This document shows, piece after piece, positions 24,011 to 35,904 of a stretch of DNA of 64,000 bases. Positions within the stretch are counted from its first letter, which is position 1. The number at the start of each line of letters is the position of its first letter. The DNA comes from Adineta vaga (lineage: Eukaryota; Rotifera), in contig CP075492.1 of NCBI GenBank assembly GCA_021613535.1, positions 13,330,001 through 13,394,000 on the forward strand. Reading direction: 5' to 3'. The position numbers and the translations under genes are program-made. The notes under the pieces were generated by a model that ran no database searches, was not told the origin of the DNA, and was given only the letters and a program-made list of their open reading frames with translations.

Positions 24011-24697
24011 AAAAAGTACAGTTTTCATACAGATAATATATCTGAGACTGATGAGGAAAAGAAAAGAATCGTATTCGTTTTAAATAAGTCTTCAATTTCA
24101 TGTGGAAGTAAAGCATTATGACATATCAATTACAATAGGGAAAGAATGCCGTATAATCAAGTGTTACCATTCAGTATTGACGATAAACACACTTTGAAAA
24201 ATCCATTCTCTTGAATACGAAATTTACAAAATCTTTAAAAATCTTCCACAATGAATAGTTGCTCTTAATAAAAATGATGAGGATATTTTCACATCGACGA
24301 GAGTTATAATCGAAATGTACGTCTCTGTTCGACATGTAACAGTTTAGAAAAAAAAACATATTTACATGTTAGAAAGGTATCCCTTCGATTGAGTTTAATG
24401 ATTATAGGCTTTCAAATAATTCTTTGTTTTCGAGAGATTTAATATTTTATTTCTCTCATGTGTTTTTGCGTATATCATGTCTTCAATGTTACACTTCATA
24501 ACATTGCTATGAACTTCGAACTAAAACGAGTCTAAAATCTATTTTTTAATTTTAATTACAATGATTAAAACATATAAACTCTTTAAAAACACAATAGATC
24601 TATTAGCGATAAAGAATGTTTCAAAGCAAAGTAAAATAAGTTTACAAACAGAAAACATATGTTCATCATTCTTGAAAATTTATTCGACAAGAATCAT
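24011..24697. other. Intergenic, 0.7 kb
   Basis: No supported gene. Small frames on both strands lack motifs. Confidence 0.4.
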
Positions 24698-25561
24698 TTA
24701 TGCATTATGTGTTAAGATTTGTAGAACATCTATTTCAATTGGATTCTTGTTGTCATCAACCTTTCGAACTTCGAATAAACAACCAGGTAATAGTAAGACT
24801 TCTTGTTCTTGCGAACATTGAGATTCATGTTCAACATCAAGTGCAAATCGTGAATCAAGAATATTGTAAATCATAATCACATTCACATCCATTTCTGTTG
24901 ATGTCATACATGTATATTGTAGAGCCACTTTCTGTGATTTTGATGTTGATTGAAATGTTTTATTTGTAAAAACATCTCTAATCTTATATTTTGTTAGTAA
25001 ATCTTCCATAGAAATGTTCATTCCTCGAAAAACTGTTCCACAATATCGATAGGAATCTAATAACGGATTTTGCATCAATAAACCTGTATAATAACCACTC
25101 CATTTATGGGAAAGTTTTTCGAATACATGTTTCGCATCACCAGTAACCATATAATAATTTATGATTTTATAGAAAGAAGAGTTTAGTATACAGGATAACA
25201 AATAAACTGGATTATTTTCTTTTCGGGCTGATTCTAAATACGATCTTAATAGATAGGAATCATTCGATTCATCGTGTGGTATAATATTAGCACTTTCGAT
25301 TTTTTCCACTGTTTTCATGACTCCACGATCTTTGACACAACCATGTTCAATTGCGCGAGCATAAGCGGTAGCATGATGATCGCTAAAAATCCAATGAAGG
25401 TTTTTTTGTTGATCTGCAATTAAACAATCACGAAAATCTGGCGAATAACGTTGAATTGGATCTGCTGGAGGAAGTAGATGCTGAGCTTCAGTTCGATCCA
25501 TCATGCTCGAATCGTTATGATTTATTGAATGTTTTCGAAGTATACAAAATTTGTTATTCAC
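24698..25561 (-). CDS. NAD:arginine ADP-ribosyltransferase-like protein
   Basis: Single-exon 287-residue protein. The R-S-E triad of the arginine-specific ART class is visible: FRGMN (Arg, ~residue 180), FQSTSKS (Ser-Thr-Ser, ~205) and QEQEVLLLPG (ExE, ~260), the last followed by a typical LLPGCLFEV strand. The N-terminal ~60 residues contain an MMDRTEAQ segment where a second start is possible. No clear signal peptide, so cytosolic action is likely. The enzyme would transfer ADP-ribose from NAD to Arg on proteins. Bdelloids are known to have many genes of this class. A second ART sits at 40 kb in this window, fused to a hydrolase. Confidence 0.8.
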   Translation of the reverse strand: MNNKFCILRKHSINHNDSSMMDRTEAQHLLPPADPIQRYSPDFRDCLIADQQKNLHWIFSDHHATAYARAIEHGCVKDRGVMKTVEKIESANIIPHDESNDSYLLRSYLESARKENNPVYLLSCILNSSFYKIINYYMVTGDAKHVFEKLSHKWSGYYTGLLMQNPLLDSYRYCGTVFRGMNISMEDLLTKYKIRDVFTNKTFQSTSKSQKVALQYTCMTSTEMDVNVIMIYNILDSRFALDVEHESQCSQEQEVLLLPGCLFEVRKVDDNKNPIEIDVLQILTHNA

Positions 25562-26112
25562 CTGTGTAAATTTTTGAAGTAATTCCTTTTTCTTTTCGGT
25601 GAATCAACTCGTGTTCGAATACATTCTATTTAAAGACTGATTTCTGTGTAGGTGTACGTTTATTTTGGACAAGTGTAGTATGTGAATCGATGTGGCATTT
25701 ATCGAAAACATATAGTGAATAAATACTTTAGAAATCAGGCACAGAAAAGAATGATTTTGGGTTACATTCAGACAAAACATTTAGCGTCATCTATAAAATG
25801 TTATTTTAATGTATTATCAAATTATTATTCTCACGTTGATTTTATGAAACGAGAGAATTAAGTGAATCAATAATAACTTAATTAGAAATATAATGATGAC
25901 ATATAGATACAATATCATTAGTGGTTATTAATATTACCAATCATTATTTGAGAAAACATCGGTAATCTATACTTTCTATGTCATTGACAGAAAGGGTTTT
26001 TTTTTGTTGTCTTTTTGATTGATATGGAAGAATAATTCAACTAAAATTATCCGTTCAAAAGAAGTAAATTTCAATGTCTTCAGTTATCAAATATAATTCA
26101 TATAAATTTCAG
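25562..26112. other. Divergent spacer between ART and TM9SF1
   Basis: Promoters of two divergent genes. A pyrimidine-poor but acceptor-like tataaatttcag ends at 26112, directly before the TM9SF1 ATG. Confidence 0.4.
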
Positions 26113-28385
26113 ATGTCGTCTGTACTTATAAATTACGTCATTCTTTTCTGCATGGTGTTCATTGTTAAAGGTGCTGAAAAGAAATATACTGAAACTGATA
26201 GTGTAAGTTTATTCTCGTGAAAACAGCTGGAAGATAATTCTTCATTCTTTTCTAGGTAACAGTTTATGTGAATAAAGTTGGTCCATATGCAAATCCTCAA
26301 GAGACCTATCATTATTATTCTCTTCCAGTTTGTCGTCCAGTTAAAGTGAGAAATTGATTCTGAAATCAGAAAAATAAATAATAAAATTATGGTTTGTTTG
26401 AATAGATTGTTTCAAAAGATCTGACTCTTGGTGAAGTACTTTCAGGCGATCGAATGGCTCAATCATTATATGAAATTAAATTCAATGGTTTTGAAATCGA
26501 TTCAAAATACATTTCCCATGTTTTACTTTCTTTTAGAGGAAATTGCTAACAAACAATTATGTTCTTTAACATTGAATATAGAAGAATTAAATGCGATACG
26601 ATTAGCAATTGAAGAACATTATTATTTCGAATTTGTTGTTGATGATATACCAATTCGTGGATTCGTTGGTGAAGTGGAAGAAACAAATTTATTTCCACAT
26701 AAACATCATATTTTAGTTTATACACATCATCATTTCGATTTTCATATTAATAATAATCAAGTAAGAAAAGAAAAAAAACAATCGTTTGAAAAGAATCAGA
26801 AAATCATTCGATTAATTTAGATTATTTATGTCAATATTAGTACCAAAGATCATCCACCTGTATCTCTAGATGATGAATCATTAACATCTATTAAACTTGA
26901 ATATACTTATTCAGCTAAATGGCATAAAACTGAGTAAGAATGAATTGTTTGTTTAGATCGAAAACTAAAAATAAATTTAATTTCTATTTAAGAACATCAT
27001 ATAAAGATCGAGCGAAATACATTGCTAATACGGGATTTTTTCCTAAGACTTTAGAGGTATGTTTGAATAATATGTCAAGATATTTCATTAAATATATGTA
27101 TGATTTAGGTACATTGGTTATCAGTGATTAATTCCATGGTTCTCGTCTTTCTTCTGATTGGTTTTGTTGTTATTATTCTTGTAAGTTTTTCATCTTTTGT
27201 GAAAGAAAAGTTGATTTTTTTTCTTATTTGTCTAGTCTCGTATCTTAAAAAATGATCTCAATCGAATTGGTGATGATGAGGATGATGGATCTGTTGAAGA
27301 AGAAAATGGCTGGAAAATCATTCATACTGATGTTTTTCGTTTCCCTCATCATCGGGAATTATTCAGTTCAATTATTGGTGTTGGTTGTCAATTTCTATCG
27401 ATTTTCTCGGGAATTCTTCTCTTTGCCTTCTGTGGAATGTTTACAGTTCACCGTCATGGTTCTTTAATGGCATCAGGAGTGATTTTATATGCATTTACAT
27501 CATGTGTTGCTGGTTTTATGAGTGGAAGAATATATCGACAATTACAAGGTGAACATTGGACATGGAATATCATATTAACAGCCAATCTATTTACCATTCC
27601 ATTTTTTGTTATTTGGTGTGTGATCAATACATTTGCCTGGGCACATGGAACAACTCAAGCATTACCATATACAACTGTTCTTATTCTTGTTTTCATGTGG
27701 TTATTTGGTAGGAAGAAAAAAAATGTTCATTTCAAAAGAATCGAAAATTAATTTTTCTTCTTTTTTCTAGTTGGATTTCCATTGACCGTTATAGGAGGAA
27801 TATTCGGAAAGAATTGTTCATCCAATTTTGATGCTCCATGTCGAACAAAAAATATTGCTCGTGAAATACCGGATGTTACTTGGTATCGATCAAATTTTGC
27901 ACGAATGTTAGTTGGTGGTTTTCTCCCATTTTCAGCCATTAGTGTCGAACTTTATTACATATTTTCAACATTTTGGGGACGAGAACAATATATGCTCTAT
28001 GGAATCTTGACAATTGTTTTCTTAATACTTTTGTCTGTGACAGCATGTATTTCTATTGCATTAACTTACTTTCAATTAGCATCCGAAGATTATCGATGGT
28101 GGTGGCAATCAATCATTAGTTCAGGGTAAGTTTAGTTAGAATTCATTTAATGAAGAAAAAAAAGAAAGACATTTAAATTTTAGTTCAACGGGTATATTCG
28201 TATTCTTCTATGCAGTATTCTTCTATTTATATCGATCAAAAATGACTGGTACATTACAAACGTTACAATTCTTTGGTTATACATTAATTGGTTGTTATGT
28301 CTTTTTCCTAATGCTTGGTACAGTCGGATTTTTCTCATCACTCCGATTTATTCGATATATTTATATTAATATTAAAATGGATTGA
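26113..28385 (+). CDS. TM9SF1: Transmembrane 9 superfamily member 1 (nonaspanin)
   Basis: Ten exons: 26113..26202, 26256..26345, 26406..26487, 26537..26760, 26821..26933, 26993..27056, 27109..27180, 27236..27707, 27771..28125, 28184..28385 (587 aa; human 606). A signal peptide is followed by the lumenal domain with [20 protein letters not shown] and [16 protein letters not shown], then [14 protein letters not shown]; nine membrane helices follow. The TM9SF1-specific text [38 protein letters not shown] and [16 protein letters not shown] is conserved. It is a multi-span protein of endosomes/Golgi involved in membrane-protein sorting and autophagy. The C-terminus KMD resembles the KxD retention signal of the family. 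Looks intact. Confidence 0.93.
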
Positions 28386-28630
28386 TTGTCTACGAGATAT
28401 CTACATAAATGAACAATTTGTCTTTCTCTTAAATATTTTCAAAGACTGAAATAATAAAGAAATAGTGATCATTTTTTTTGGTTCTCAATTTAACATTCGA
28501 ATAAATTTAAAATAAGAAACGAATTAATTGTTATATAAAAGTTTTAATTCAAAAGATCGAAAACGGGTAGTTTTTATATTTATCATACGATTAGTTAAGA
28601 GTAATTCAAAATTTGAATGCTTTTACCTTC

Positions 28631-28701
28631 GCCGCGGTAGTATAATGGTAGTACACCCGGTTGTGGTCCGGATAACGCTGGTTCGATTCCTGCCCGTGGC
28701 A
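28631..28701 (+). tRNA. tRNA-His (GTG)
   Basis: A cloverleaf can be drawn: acceptor GCCGCGG with CCGTGGC (one G-T pair), D arm GTAT/GTAC with AATGGT in the loop, anticodon loop TTGTGGT giving anticodon GTG, T loop TTCGATT. The anticodon stem has one end mismatch (C-A) and the T stem one internal T-T mismatch. Internal box A (GGTAGTATAATGG) and box B (GGTTCGATTCC) are present and a run of six T starts 6 bp downstream as Pol III terminator. GUG-anticodon tRNA is a substrate of the queuine pathway encoded at 1-4 kb. The mismatches lower confidence that it is a prime functional copy. Confidence 0.8.
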
Positions 28702-28705
28702 TATG

Positions 28706-28712
28706 AATTTTT
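28706..28712 (+). terminator. RNA polymerase III terminator of tRNA-His
   Basis: T6 run immediately downstream of the tRNA end, the usual stop signal for polymerase III. Confidence 0.6.
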
Positions 28713-30819
28713 TGTTTCCTCAGTGTTTTTGCACAGAATACATAAATGGTAGTCTTCCTCTTTCTCTTGTTACTACAAGAATACAATGACATCTATCCAA
28801 TAGAATATCTAAGATATAGCGATATTTCTTTGAAAAATATGCGCTTATTGATATACATCGATTAAATGTCGATCGAATTAATTTAGTATCAGAGTGAAAA
28901 AGAGACAACATTTCAGTTGTATCATCACAAGCACACAGTTTTATTTGACTTTTTGACTAACATATAGACAACTGACACATCAGTGCATCCGTTAAAGACC
29001 ATTGAATCTAATAATTATGTTAAAATGAACAATTTCATCATTACTTCTACGAAAAGAAACAATCACTTTTCAAAAGAAACATGTAAACAATAATATTATG
29101 AATATTTATTTTGTTCAAGGTCTCGCTAACTATATTAGCTAATGAATAATCGTTGTCAAAGGACCTTATCTCATCAATACTTGAAAAAACTTTAGAATAG
29201 TTTAGTTATGTATAATAAATGAAACGATGTTGTTATTGAAGTGATGAATTTGTTATAAATGAGAAATAGGTTATGTAGTATAACGGTAAATGTATATATG
29301 TTTGTCTTCTTCTTTCTCTTTCCTACTTTATCTCAAAGAAAGGAGATAATTCTAGGTATTTTATTGAGAAACTAGATTCGGAAGGATCAAATACACAGAG
29401 TTGTTTCCTTATCTACTCTATGAATAATACGTTGTTGTCCTTTCATGAATATTTCGCATACATTTATAGACAATATTTTCTTTCAATATTGAAAAGAATT
29501 TATTATTACATATTCTTAAACATCGTTGCTATTAACCTTTTCTTTTTTCAGAACGATTTTGATTTTGTTTCATGATAATTGACGCTGAATAGAATTTCAT
29601 TAATTCATCATCTGAGTCAATTCTATAAGGATAAAAGTACTACATATATCCTTCATTTTGCATAACCACAGCAGTATTAGTTCAGATTGATAGTTTAGAA
29701 GGAAGAGTTTTTTTTAAAAGATCAACATGTATTTAATCATCCTATGTTTTCAAGTTACAAAATATTTCATTATCAATAACTAAAACATTTACATAGACAA
29801 ATTGAATGTTTTCAGTGATACTTTCAATATGTGGAACGATAACCTAATTGTAATAACTATTATTGACTGAGAAAGCAAGTTTCGTCTAATGTAATCATCC
29901 CACATATGCAGCCGCTGTGTCTAATATATTATATATGATTTTGTTGAATCAAATATGCAAACTAAATACATTTTACTAATGAATTTTGATTTACTATACA
30001 AATTTCAAGAAGATATACGCATAAATGTTTTCTTCCCATTCGAATGATATGAATTGTGCAATACCAAAGAACTCAATGTTTTGTAAAAAAAAGAACAACA
30101 ACAATCTTAATTTTCTTATACCACAATTCCTGAATTAAAATAATTGAATATTCTGATTGACTAGTTCTGACTTTTTCATAACATGGCTTGAAATTTACTA
30201 ATCTTTTTATTATTTTGTGCGGCTAAAAAGATACAAAGCATTTTGAATGATCTAATTTAAAATCAATGAATATGTGACAGACAAATTAATCAAGGAAATG
30301 TGTGGTAAAAAAAACAATAGAATCGTGTTTAATATTTGCACAAAGTGAATTATAACAGTTCCGTTCTAATTATATAACGAATCATTATTATTATTATTAA
30401 ATATCAATTATGTTTCATATAACAATCTTTTTTTTTCGGTCAACATTTGGTACATCCTGTGTAACAATCATCGACAGTATGTTTGTCTCGTTTTTGAATA
30501 GTTAAACAAAAAAGTCTTCACTCATTTGATTACACTCGTACATAGATTCATTCTTTTCTTTTCTTTTCCTATCGGATGTTATAGCAACATGCGTGAAAGT
30601 CGTACTTTTATCTCTAATAGTAATATAAGACTTGCGTCTACAACGAAGAATAATAAATGATGAGATATGAACGTAACTATTCATAGAAGAAATTAATCTT
30701 AATCAAAAATAGCATATTTGAAAATAGAACGGAAATATGTGTTGAATTTTGTCAAGATAATATTGTATAGATATACTCAAAAATACGACAGGAATGAAAC
30801 AGTCATACTAAACATTTTA
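28713..30819. other. Gene-poor spacer, 2.1 kb
   Basis: Strongly AT-rich. A tRNA-like D-arm text (gtagtataacggta) near 29275 lacks the rest of a tRNA. No coding potential seen. Confidence 0.4.
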
Positions 30820-30914
30820 TTTTCACGCCTTTTTGCAATATGTTGAAAGCAAACTCCCTATTCCATATTGAACTAAAACACTCCATACATCCGGATTCGA
30901 TACGAACAGATGGG

Positions 30915-31070
30915 AGCGTATATAAAAGCGGTCTGATCGTTGCTAGTCATATCACAAATGAATACAATGAAATATTTCTCTTCATACTTCAACGTCATGT
31001 TTCGAGAATGTCGACTGTTCTTGTTTTGTTTATGAAATATTTTCTATTCTAGATTTATTCAATAAATAAA
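30915..31070 (+). promoter_or_regulatory. Candidate TATA/Inr core promoter of a short transcription unit
   Basis: TATAAAA at 30921-30927 in a locally GC-richer context, an initiator-like tcatatc about 27 bp downstream (30948-30954), and an AATAAA near 31060. The spacing is that of a polymerase II core promoter. The putative transcript of ~120 nt encodes at most a 25-residue peptide from 30957. Expression is unproven. Confidence 0.3.
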
Positions 31071-31311
31071 AGATCGAAAAGCACATAAATCCATTTCAAT
31101 AAAATTAACATTATTTTAATTAAGTAAGTTTGCCCTGAGAACTAATAAACGATAAGTAAAAGAAGAAGCATCATAATCTTCCAAGATTTCATTACAAATG
31201 ACATTTTTACAGAATGATTAGACTTATGACGCAGGTGTACTATTGTAGGAAAGAAGAACATCAATTTTAATTGCATTCTTTTTCTTTCTTAAAGAGAACA
31301 AGTCTTAAAGA

Positions 31312-31365
31312 GTAAAAATTTGTCTTCGGCGAAAACTTAAAAATTTTTACTTCGAAAATTAAAAG
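31312..31365. repeat. Short inverted repeat
   Basis: agtaaaaattt at about 31312 and its reverse complement aaatttttact about 30 bp on form an 11-bp stem around a loop with cttcggcg. Possible RNA hairpin or chance in AT-rich DNA. Confidence 0.3.
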
Positions 31366-31645
31366 AAAACTCTATTTTAAATCTGAAAGAAAGAATAAGA
31401 TCATTCATGTATGTATTTATTTTGTAGTATTCTTATTAGTAATTTTTAGTTAAATTGAAGATGTCAGATGTGTTTTGCATCGTGTTCGACGTCATTGTTG
31501 TAGAGAATATTCTCTATTCTATCTCATCAATGATAGTCATTTACAACTTTGTTTTCTTTTCACCTAATAAGGATTTAATATCTTTAGCTTTTCTTTTCTT
31601 TTTCATCTAGAATATTGATAATAAATCATCAATAGACCGATCCAA

Positions 31646-32014
31646 ATGTATATCCACATTGTTATATTTATTTTCTTAACTTTATCAATCCAAAACGTTT
31701 CGAGTACAACAGTTATATCCGCTTCAAATGAAACATGTTATTTTGAGCATAATGGTGAAAAATTACAAGAAGGTGATATTGTTGATATTAAAGGTAAATT
31801 ATATAAATTCGAAGATTGCGAATTACATCGTGCGTATCACGTATGTGGAACCCATATTATTACCATAATTAACATTGTTTGTCAAGCTTTATATAAAGAA
31901 AAATCGTTTTCAACTGGTAAACGTTATTCTCGATTTGTTCGACAAAAACTACTAACCGAAGCTTGTTGTCAAAGTTTTTGTACTGTTTCAGAAATGTCCC
32001 GTTATTGTCCATGA
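31646..32014 (+). CDS. Insulin-like peptide precursor
   Basis: Single-exon 122-residue prepropeptide. A signal peptide covers ~residues 1-22. The B-chain core reads HVCGTHIITIINIVC (Cys-x11-Cys) and the A chain, after a short C-peptide with a GKR site and a second basic RQK, reads CCQSFCTVSEMSRYC (CC-x3-C-x8-C), exactly the insulin cysteine spacing. Unusually, ~35 residues with two extra cysteines (CYFEHNGEK... and FEDCELH) precede the B chain, giving eight cysteines. The peptide would be secreted and act on an insulin/relaxin-type receptor. An acceptor-like pyrimidine-rich ctttttcatctag lies 35 bp before the ATG. Confidence 0.85.
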   Translation: MYIHIVIFIFLTLSIQNVSSTTVISASNETCYFEHNGEKLQEGDIVDIKGKLYKFEDCELHRAYHVCGTHIITIINIVCQALYKEKSFSTGKRYSRFVRQKLLTEACCQSFCTVSEMSRYCP

Positions 32015-34807
32015 ATGAAATGAAACGAAGTAAACGAAATAAATAGAAGCTTTAATAATAATGTTATTCGTTTGGATTGATTTTGAAATATTTATTCAAT
32101 AAAAGTACTCTCTTTTCTCTTGTTCAATTTTTCTTCTATCGAATCGTTCTATGAGATAAGTTTTCTTTTCTTTCGTTATTCTTTTTTTATTATAAATATT
32201 CAACACGTGCTACTCTGACTCATGATTGTAGTAGTATGAAAGTTGTAAAAATATGTAAGAAAAAGAAAGATTAGAAAATTCCAATATCATTCTGTATTGT
32301 TTTTAAATTTTTCACATAAGTATAATTTGAAGTTATTGTAGGTCATTAGAAAGACATATAAGAACATTAACTTTCGTTTGTTTATACATTTTTAAATCTA
32401 TGTTATATAATTGGATCATCATGCATATTTTTATGTTTGAAACTAACTTTTAAAGCTGATTGCTTAACAGATCTTTAAAGCCTTTTATTTCTATTTTTGC
32501 AGATAGATAAATAATAATATGTTAAATACTATCGACATGACATACTTTCGAGAAGGAAAAAAACAACTTTCTCTCTGTGAATTTATCTAATAATATCGAA
32601 CAATTAACTGCATCATTCTATATAATATCTGTTTTGATAAGACTTTATTCCATCAATCATTCTGTTTTCAAGATGGGAAAAGTAACGTATCAGACATTAG
32701 ATAGACGATAATGCACGTGTATTCTCATTAGGAAGGTTATCATAACAAGTGAGACCTCAAAACAATATTGACTAAAGATACGATTTCAGAAGGACAAGTT
32801 CGATCAAAAATGCCATATTCACATGGAAAGAAAGAATATTTCATCAACAAATTGATATGTTCATATTCACCTGTAATTATAAAAATAAAGATTGTTTTGC
32901 TAATCAAATATTCGATGTCATGACTGAATAGAAGGGAAAAGTGCACTGAAATTTTTGTTCAAATATTTTCTTTTACTTCCTATACGTTTAGTTCTACATT
33001 GATATACAAAGTAAAGAAAATATTAGGTTATATAATTAAATTTTGAAGCAAAAAAAATATATGGAGAGAGAGAGAGAGAAGCAATTGTATATGATGAATC
33101 GAAAGAAACTTTTCAATAGAAGAATAGTGATTGTTGAAAAGAAAATCAAAGAAAGAACAACATTTTTCAATTACCTTTCACACTTGACTATTAATCAAAT
33201 TTTTACTTTTTATTTATTGATCACTTAAATTTCTCGTCGTACAACAGTACTTCATTAAAAACAAATATCTAAACAATTCTATCGAAGAACATCCGTATTT
33301 CAATGTAAATAACAAGAAAATTTTCTTCTGATTAGCATTTGTCAAAATGAAGTAAATAAACTTGTTCGATGAACTACTATGTAAATGATAAAAGGTAAGA
33401 CTTCCTTCCGTATGTGAAATGAATTCCATTGGGATTAGATTTATTTGAGCATTAAAGAGATATGCTAACCTATTTATTTATCTTGATGTATATGGAATAT
33501 TCATTTCGTCTTTTCTTAATACGAACAATTAAATCAAGAGGAGAAATTGAATGCTGAGAAAAAAAAAGAAATTCTTCTCTTCTAATCAATTGTATAAATA
33601 AATCGAGTACCAAAACACATTGTCGTGATTTGTCATTGTCTTCTCTTTTGAAAACACATACATATCATGATGAGTTGCTTTTATCATCTCAACCTATCAT
33701 CAACTCTCATTTTGATTTATTTATCTTAAAAGTAATTCTTTGTTCTTTTTATCAATAGAAACAAAAAAGAAGAAGAAAACTTTTCGATGTGTATATGTAT
33801 GTATGTGTGTGTTTATTTAAGAAATCTATTTCCGTGAATGTGAAGTGTTTATTAGAAAGAAGATTTCATTCTTCTATTGAAAAAAAATCATGATGATTGG
33901 CATATGTTAAAGACAGCATGATATAGGTTCAAATAGATAAAAATCAATTTGAAGATTTGATGATGCAATTGCTATGATAAGTTAATCCAGAGAATTGTAA
34001 TATGAGATGATCTTGTTTTACGAACAGATGTTTATACAGAAGCTCATTGAAAAGTGTTGAAGAATAAGATATATGTATCATTTGTTGATGAGGAACACAA
34101 TATGCTCGTTAAAGGTCTCTCCATATCAATGATTTGTTCGATGACTATGACAAGAAATGACCGTTCTAACGTCCGGATAAAGAACATTTTAAATCAATAT
34201 CATTCATGATTATTATTATTCTTTATTAGATAGTTCATATATCAGAATCGAAAAGGAAAAAAGAGTACTTTTCTTTGACAAGTCACGCTAATCATTCTTA
34301 AATTTCTCTCGTATAATAATTAGCAATTTTCACGCCTTTTTGATAGTGACTCTTCTTTCAAATAAATTTACAGTGAAATATGCAAATGAAACATTTAATT
34401 TTCAATGCCTTAAGCATTCTATATCTTCTTCATCAGTTTGATCATCTAGAGAAAGAGAGAGAGAGAGAGAAAACGAACCTATACGATTTGCTGAAAACAT
34501 GTAGTTTTGCTTGACTTGAATAAGTATAGATGATCCTTCTGTTCAAGTGAATAAATGAAAGATTATTTTGTTTTTATTTCTATTAAACAAACAAACAAAC
34601 AACCAAACAGAAAGAAAGAAAGAAGAGGAAAAATGTTGATACGCGTTTATATTTGTTTGATGATATAGCGTTTTTTTCTATGTATATATTTATGTATAGA
34701 TATATATATATGTATATATATTTCACTGTTTAACTTTATTTTTTTTTCGATGTATATTTTTGTTGAAGTCTGGAATGAGCATATCTGACAACGATGATTA
34801 GATCTCT
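32015..34807. other. Gene-poor spacer, 2.8 kb, with simple repeats
   Basis: Contains (ga)n at 33064-33078 and 34451-34470, caaa/aaac repeats near 34590-34610, and (ta)n near 34690-34720. The 16-mer at 34327 is repeated from 30820. No gene supported. The right part is downstream of the Iroquois gene. Confidence 0.4.
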
Positions 34808-35904
34808 TCATTTGAAAGGTTTAAATGCACCAATAGTTGATGTTGTTTGACTTGTCGTATTTTGTCTTTCTAAGAAAGAAGAAGAAAAAAGAGGGAATAA
34901 AGAAAATAACGACTTATTTGTATAAAGATTAAAGAGTTACTGACGTGATCAATTGGATATATTACACTTGACTGAGAGATGAATAGAAAAGCTTTAACAA
35001 ATAAAAGAAAACAAACCTTGAAGAGATATCGAAGATGATCGAGGTGGATTTTTTTCCGCCATATCAGCAAGTGACCAGATTCCTGATGATTTCTTTCTTT
35101 CGACTGGTTCAATTTCATCTAATTTTCGTTTACGAGATGGTGGTGACTCTTCTACAAAAGACAAGAAAGACAAACAATTCTAATTGATATGTTTTGTTTC
35201 ATTGTTATTAATTAAATAAACCTGTTGTTGATGTGGTATTCGATGAAGTATTCATCGTTTGTTGATGTTGAAGAACAATAAGTGGAGCTGATGAATAATG
35301 ATTTTGTGTTGTTATTCGTGCTGGTGGGGAACTACATTCATCATCACTAACATCACTGTTGGAACCCGCACCTTGTCGATCATCATCATCATCATCATTG
35401 GTTCGATTTCGTGGTGACCAAGTCATTTTATTCTCTTTTTTTAAACGTCGTCGTGCATTAGCAAACCAAGTTGATACTTGTGTTAATGTCATTTTTGTCA
35501 TAATAGCAAGATAAACTTTTTCGGATTTAGTTGGATAAGGATTTTTTCGATGTTCATATAGCCATGCTTTTAATGTTGCAGTTGTTTCTCGTGTTGCATT
35601 CTTTCGTCGACCAGCAAGATCCATATGAGGAGAATATCTAGAAAAAAATAGAAAAGTTACAAAACGAAAAGATTTTAAGTTTGATGAGCATTACGATGGT
35701 CCATATGGTGAATAACCAATCAATGCAACAGCTGCTGCTGGATCATAGACATATGGATTGTGATGACGCCATGGATTTACATTCATCAAAGAATTGATAT
35801 TTACATTTGATTCCTTGAAAAGAAAAACAGACGTAAAGAATTCGAACAAAATTGAAAGTTATTGATTTACTTTAATAGTATCGGATGGATTGAGACCGGC
35901 TAAC
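34808..35904 (-). CDS. Irx: Iroquois (Irx) TALE homeobox gene, 5' end not resolved
   Basis: Exons on the minus strand: 35904..35871 (34 nt), 35813..35695, 35637..35222, 35151..35017, 34869..34808. The third holds the TALE homeodomain: [18 protein letters not shown], the loop [12 protein letters not shown] with the three-residue extension, and [20 protein letters not shown], diagnostic of Iroquois. An acidic run (six Asp) follows as in other Irx proteins, and the next exon has GIWSLADMA, a variant of the Irx IWSLA motif. It is a DNA-binding transcription factor used in neural and regional patterning. Exons upstream of 35904 (a possible junction-spanning Met near 35975) could not be fixed, so the N-terminus is incomplete. 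Confidence 0.88.

Noticed and set aside
28528-28911. Open frames overlapping tRNA-His
   Set aside because: They cover the tRNA on both strands and have no family similarity.
29270-29310. tRNA-like sequence gtagtataacggta
   Set aside because: Only a D-arm resemblance; no anticodon arm, T arm or acceptor partner follows.
33043-33228. 61-residue Lys/Glu-rich frame
   Set aside because: Begins in a GA repeat and shows no conserved pattern.
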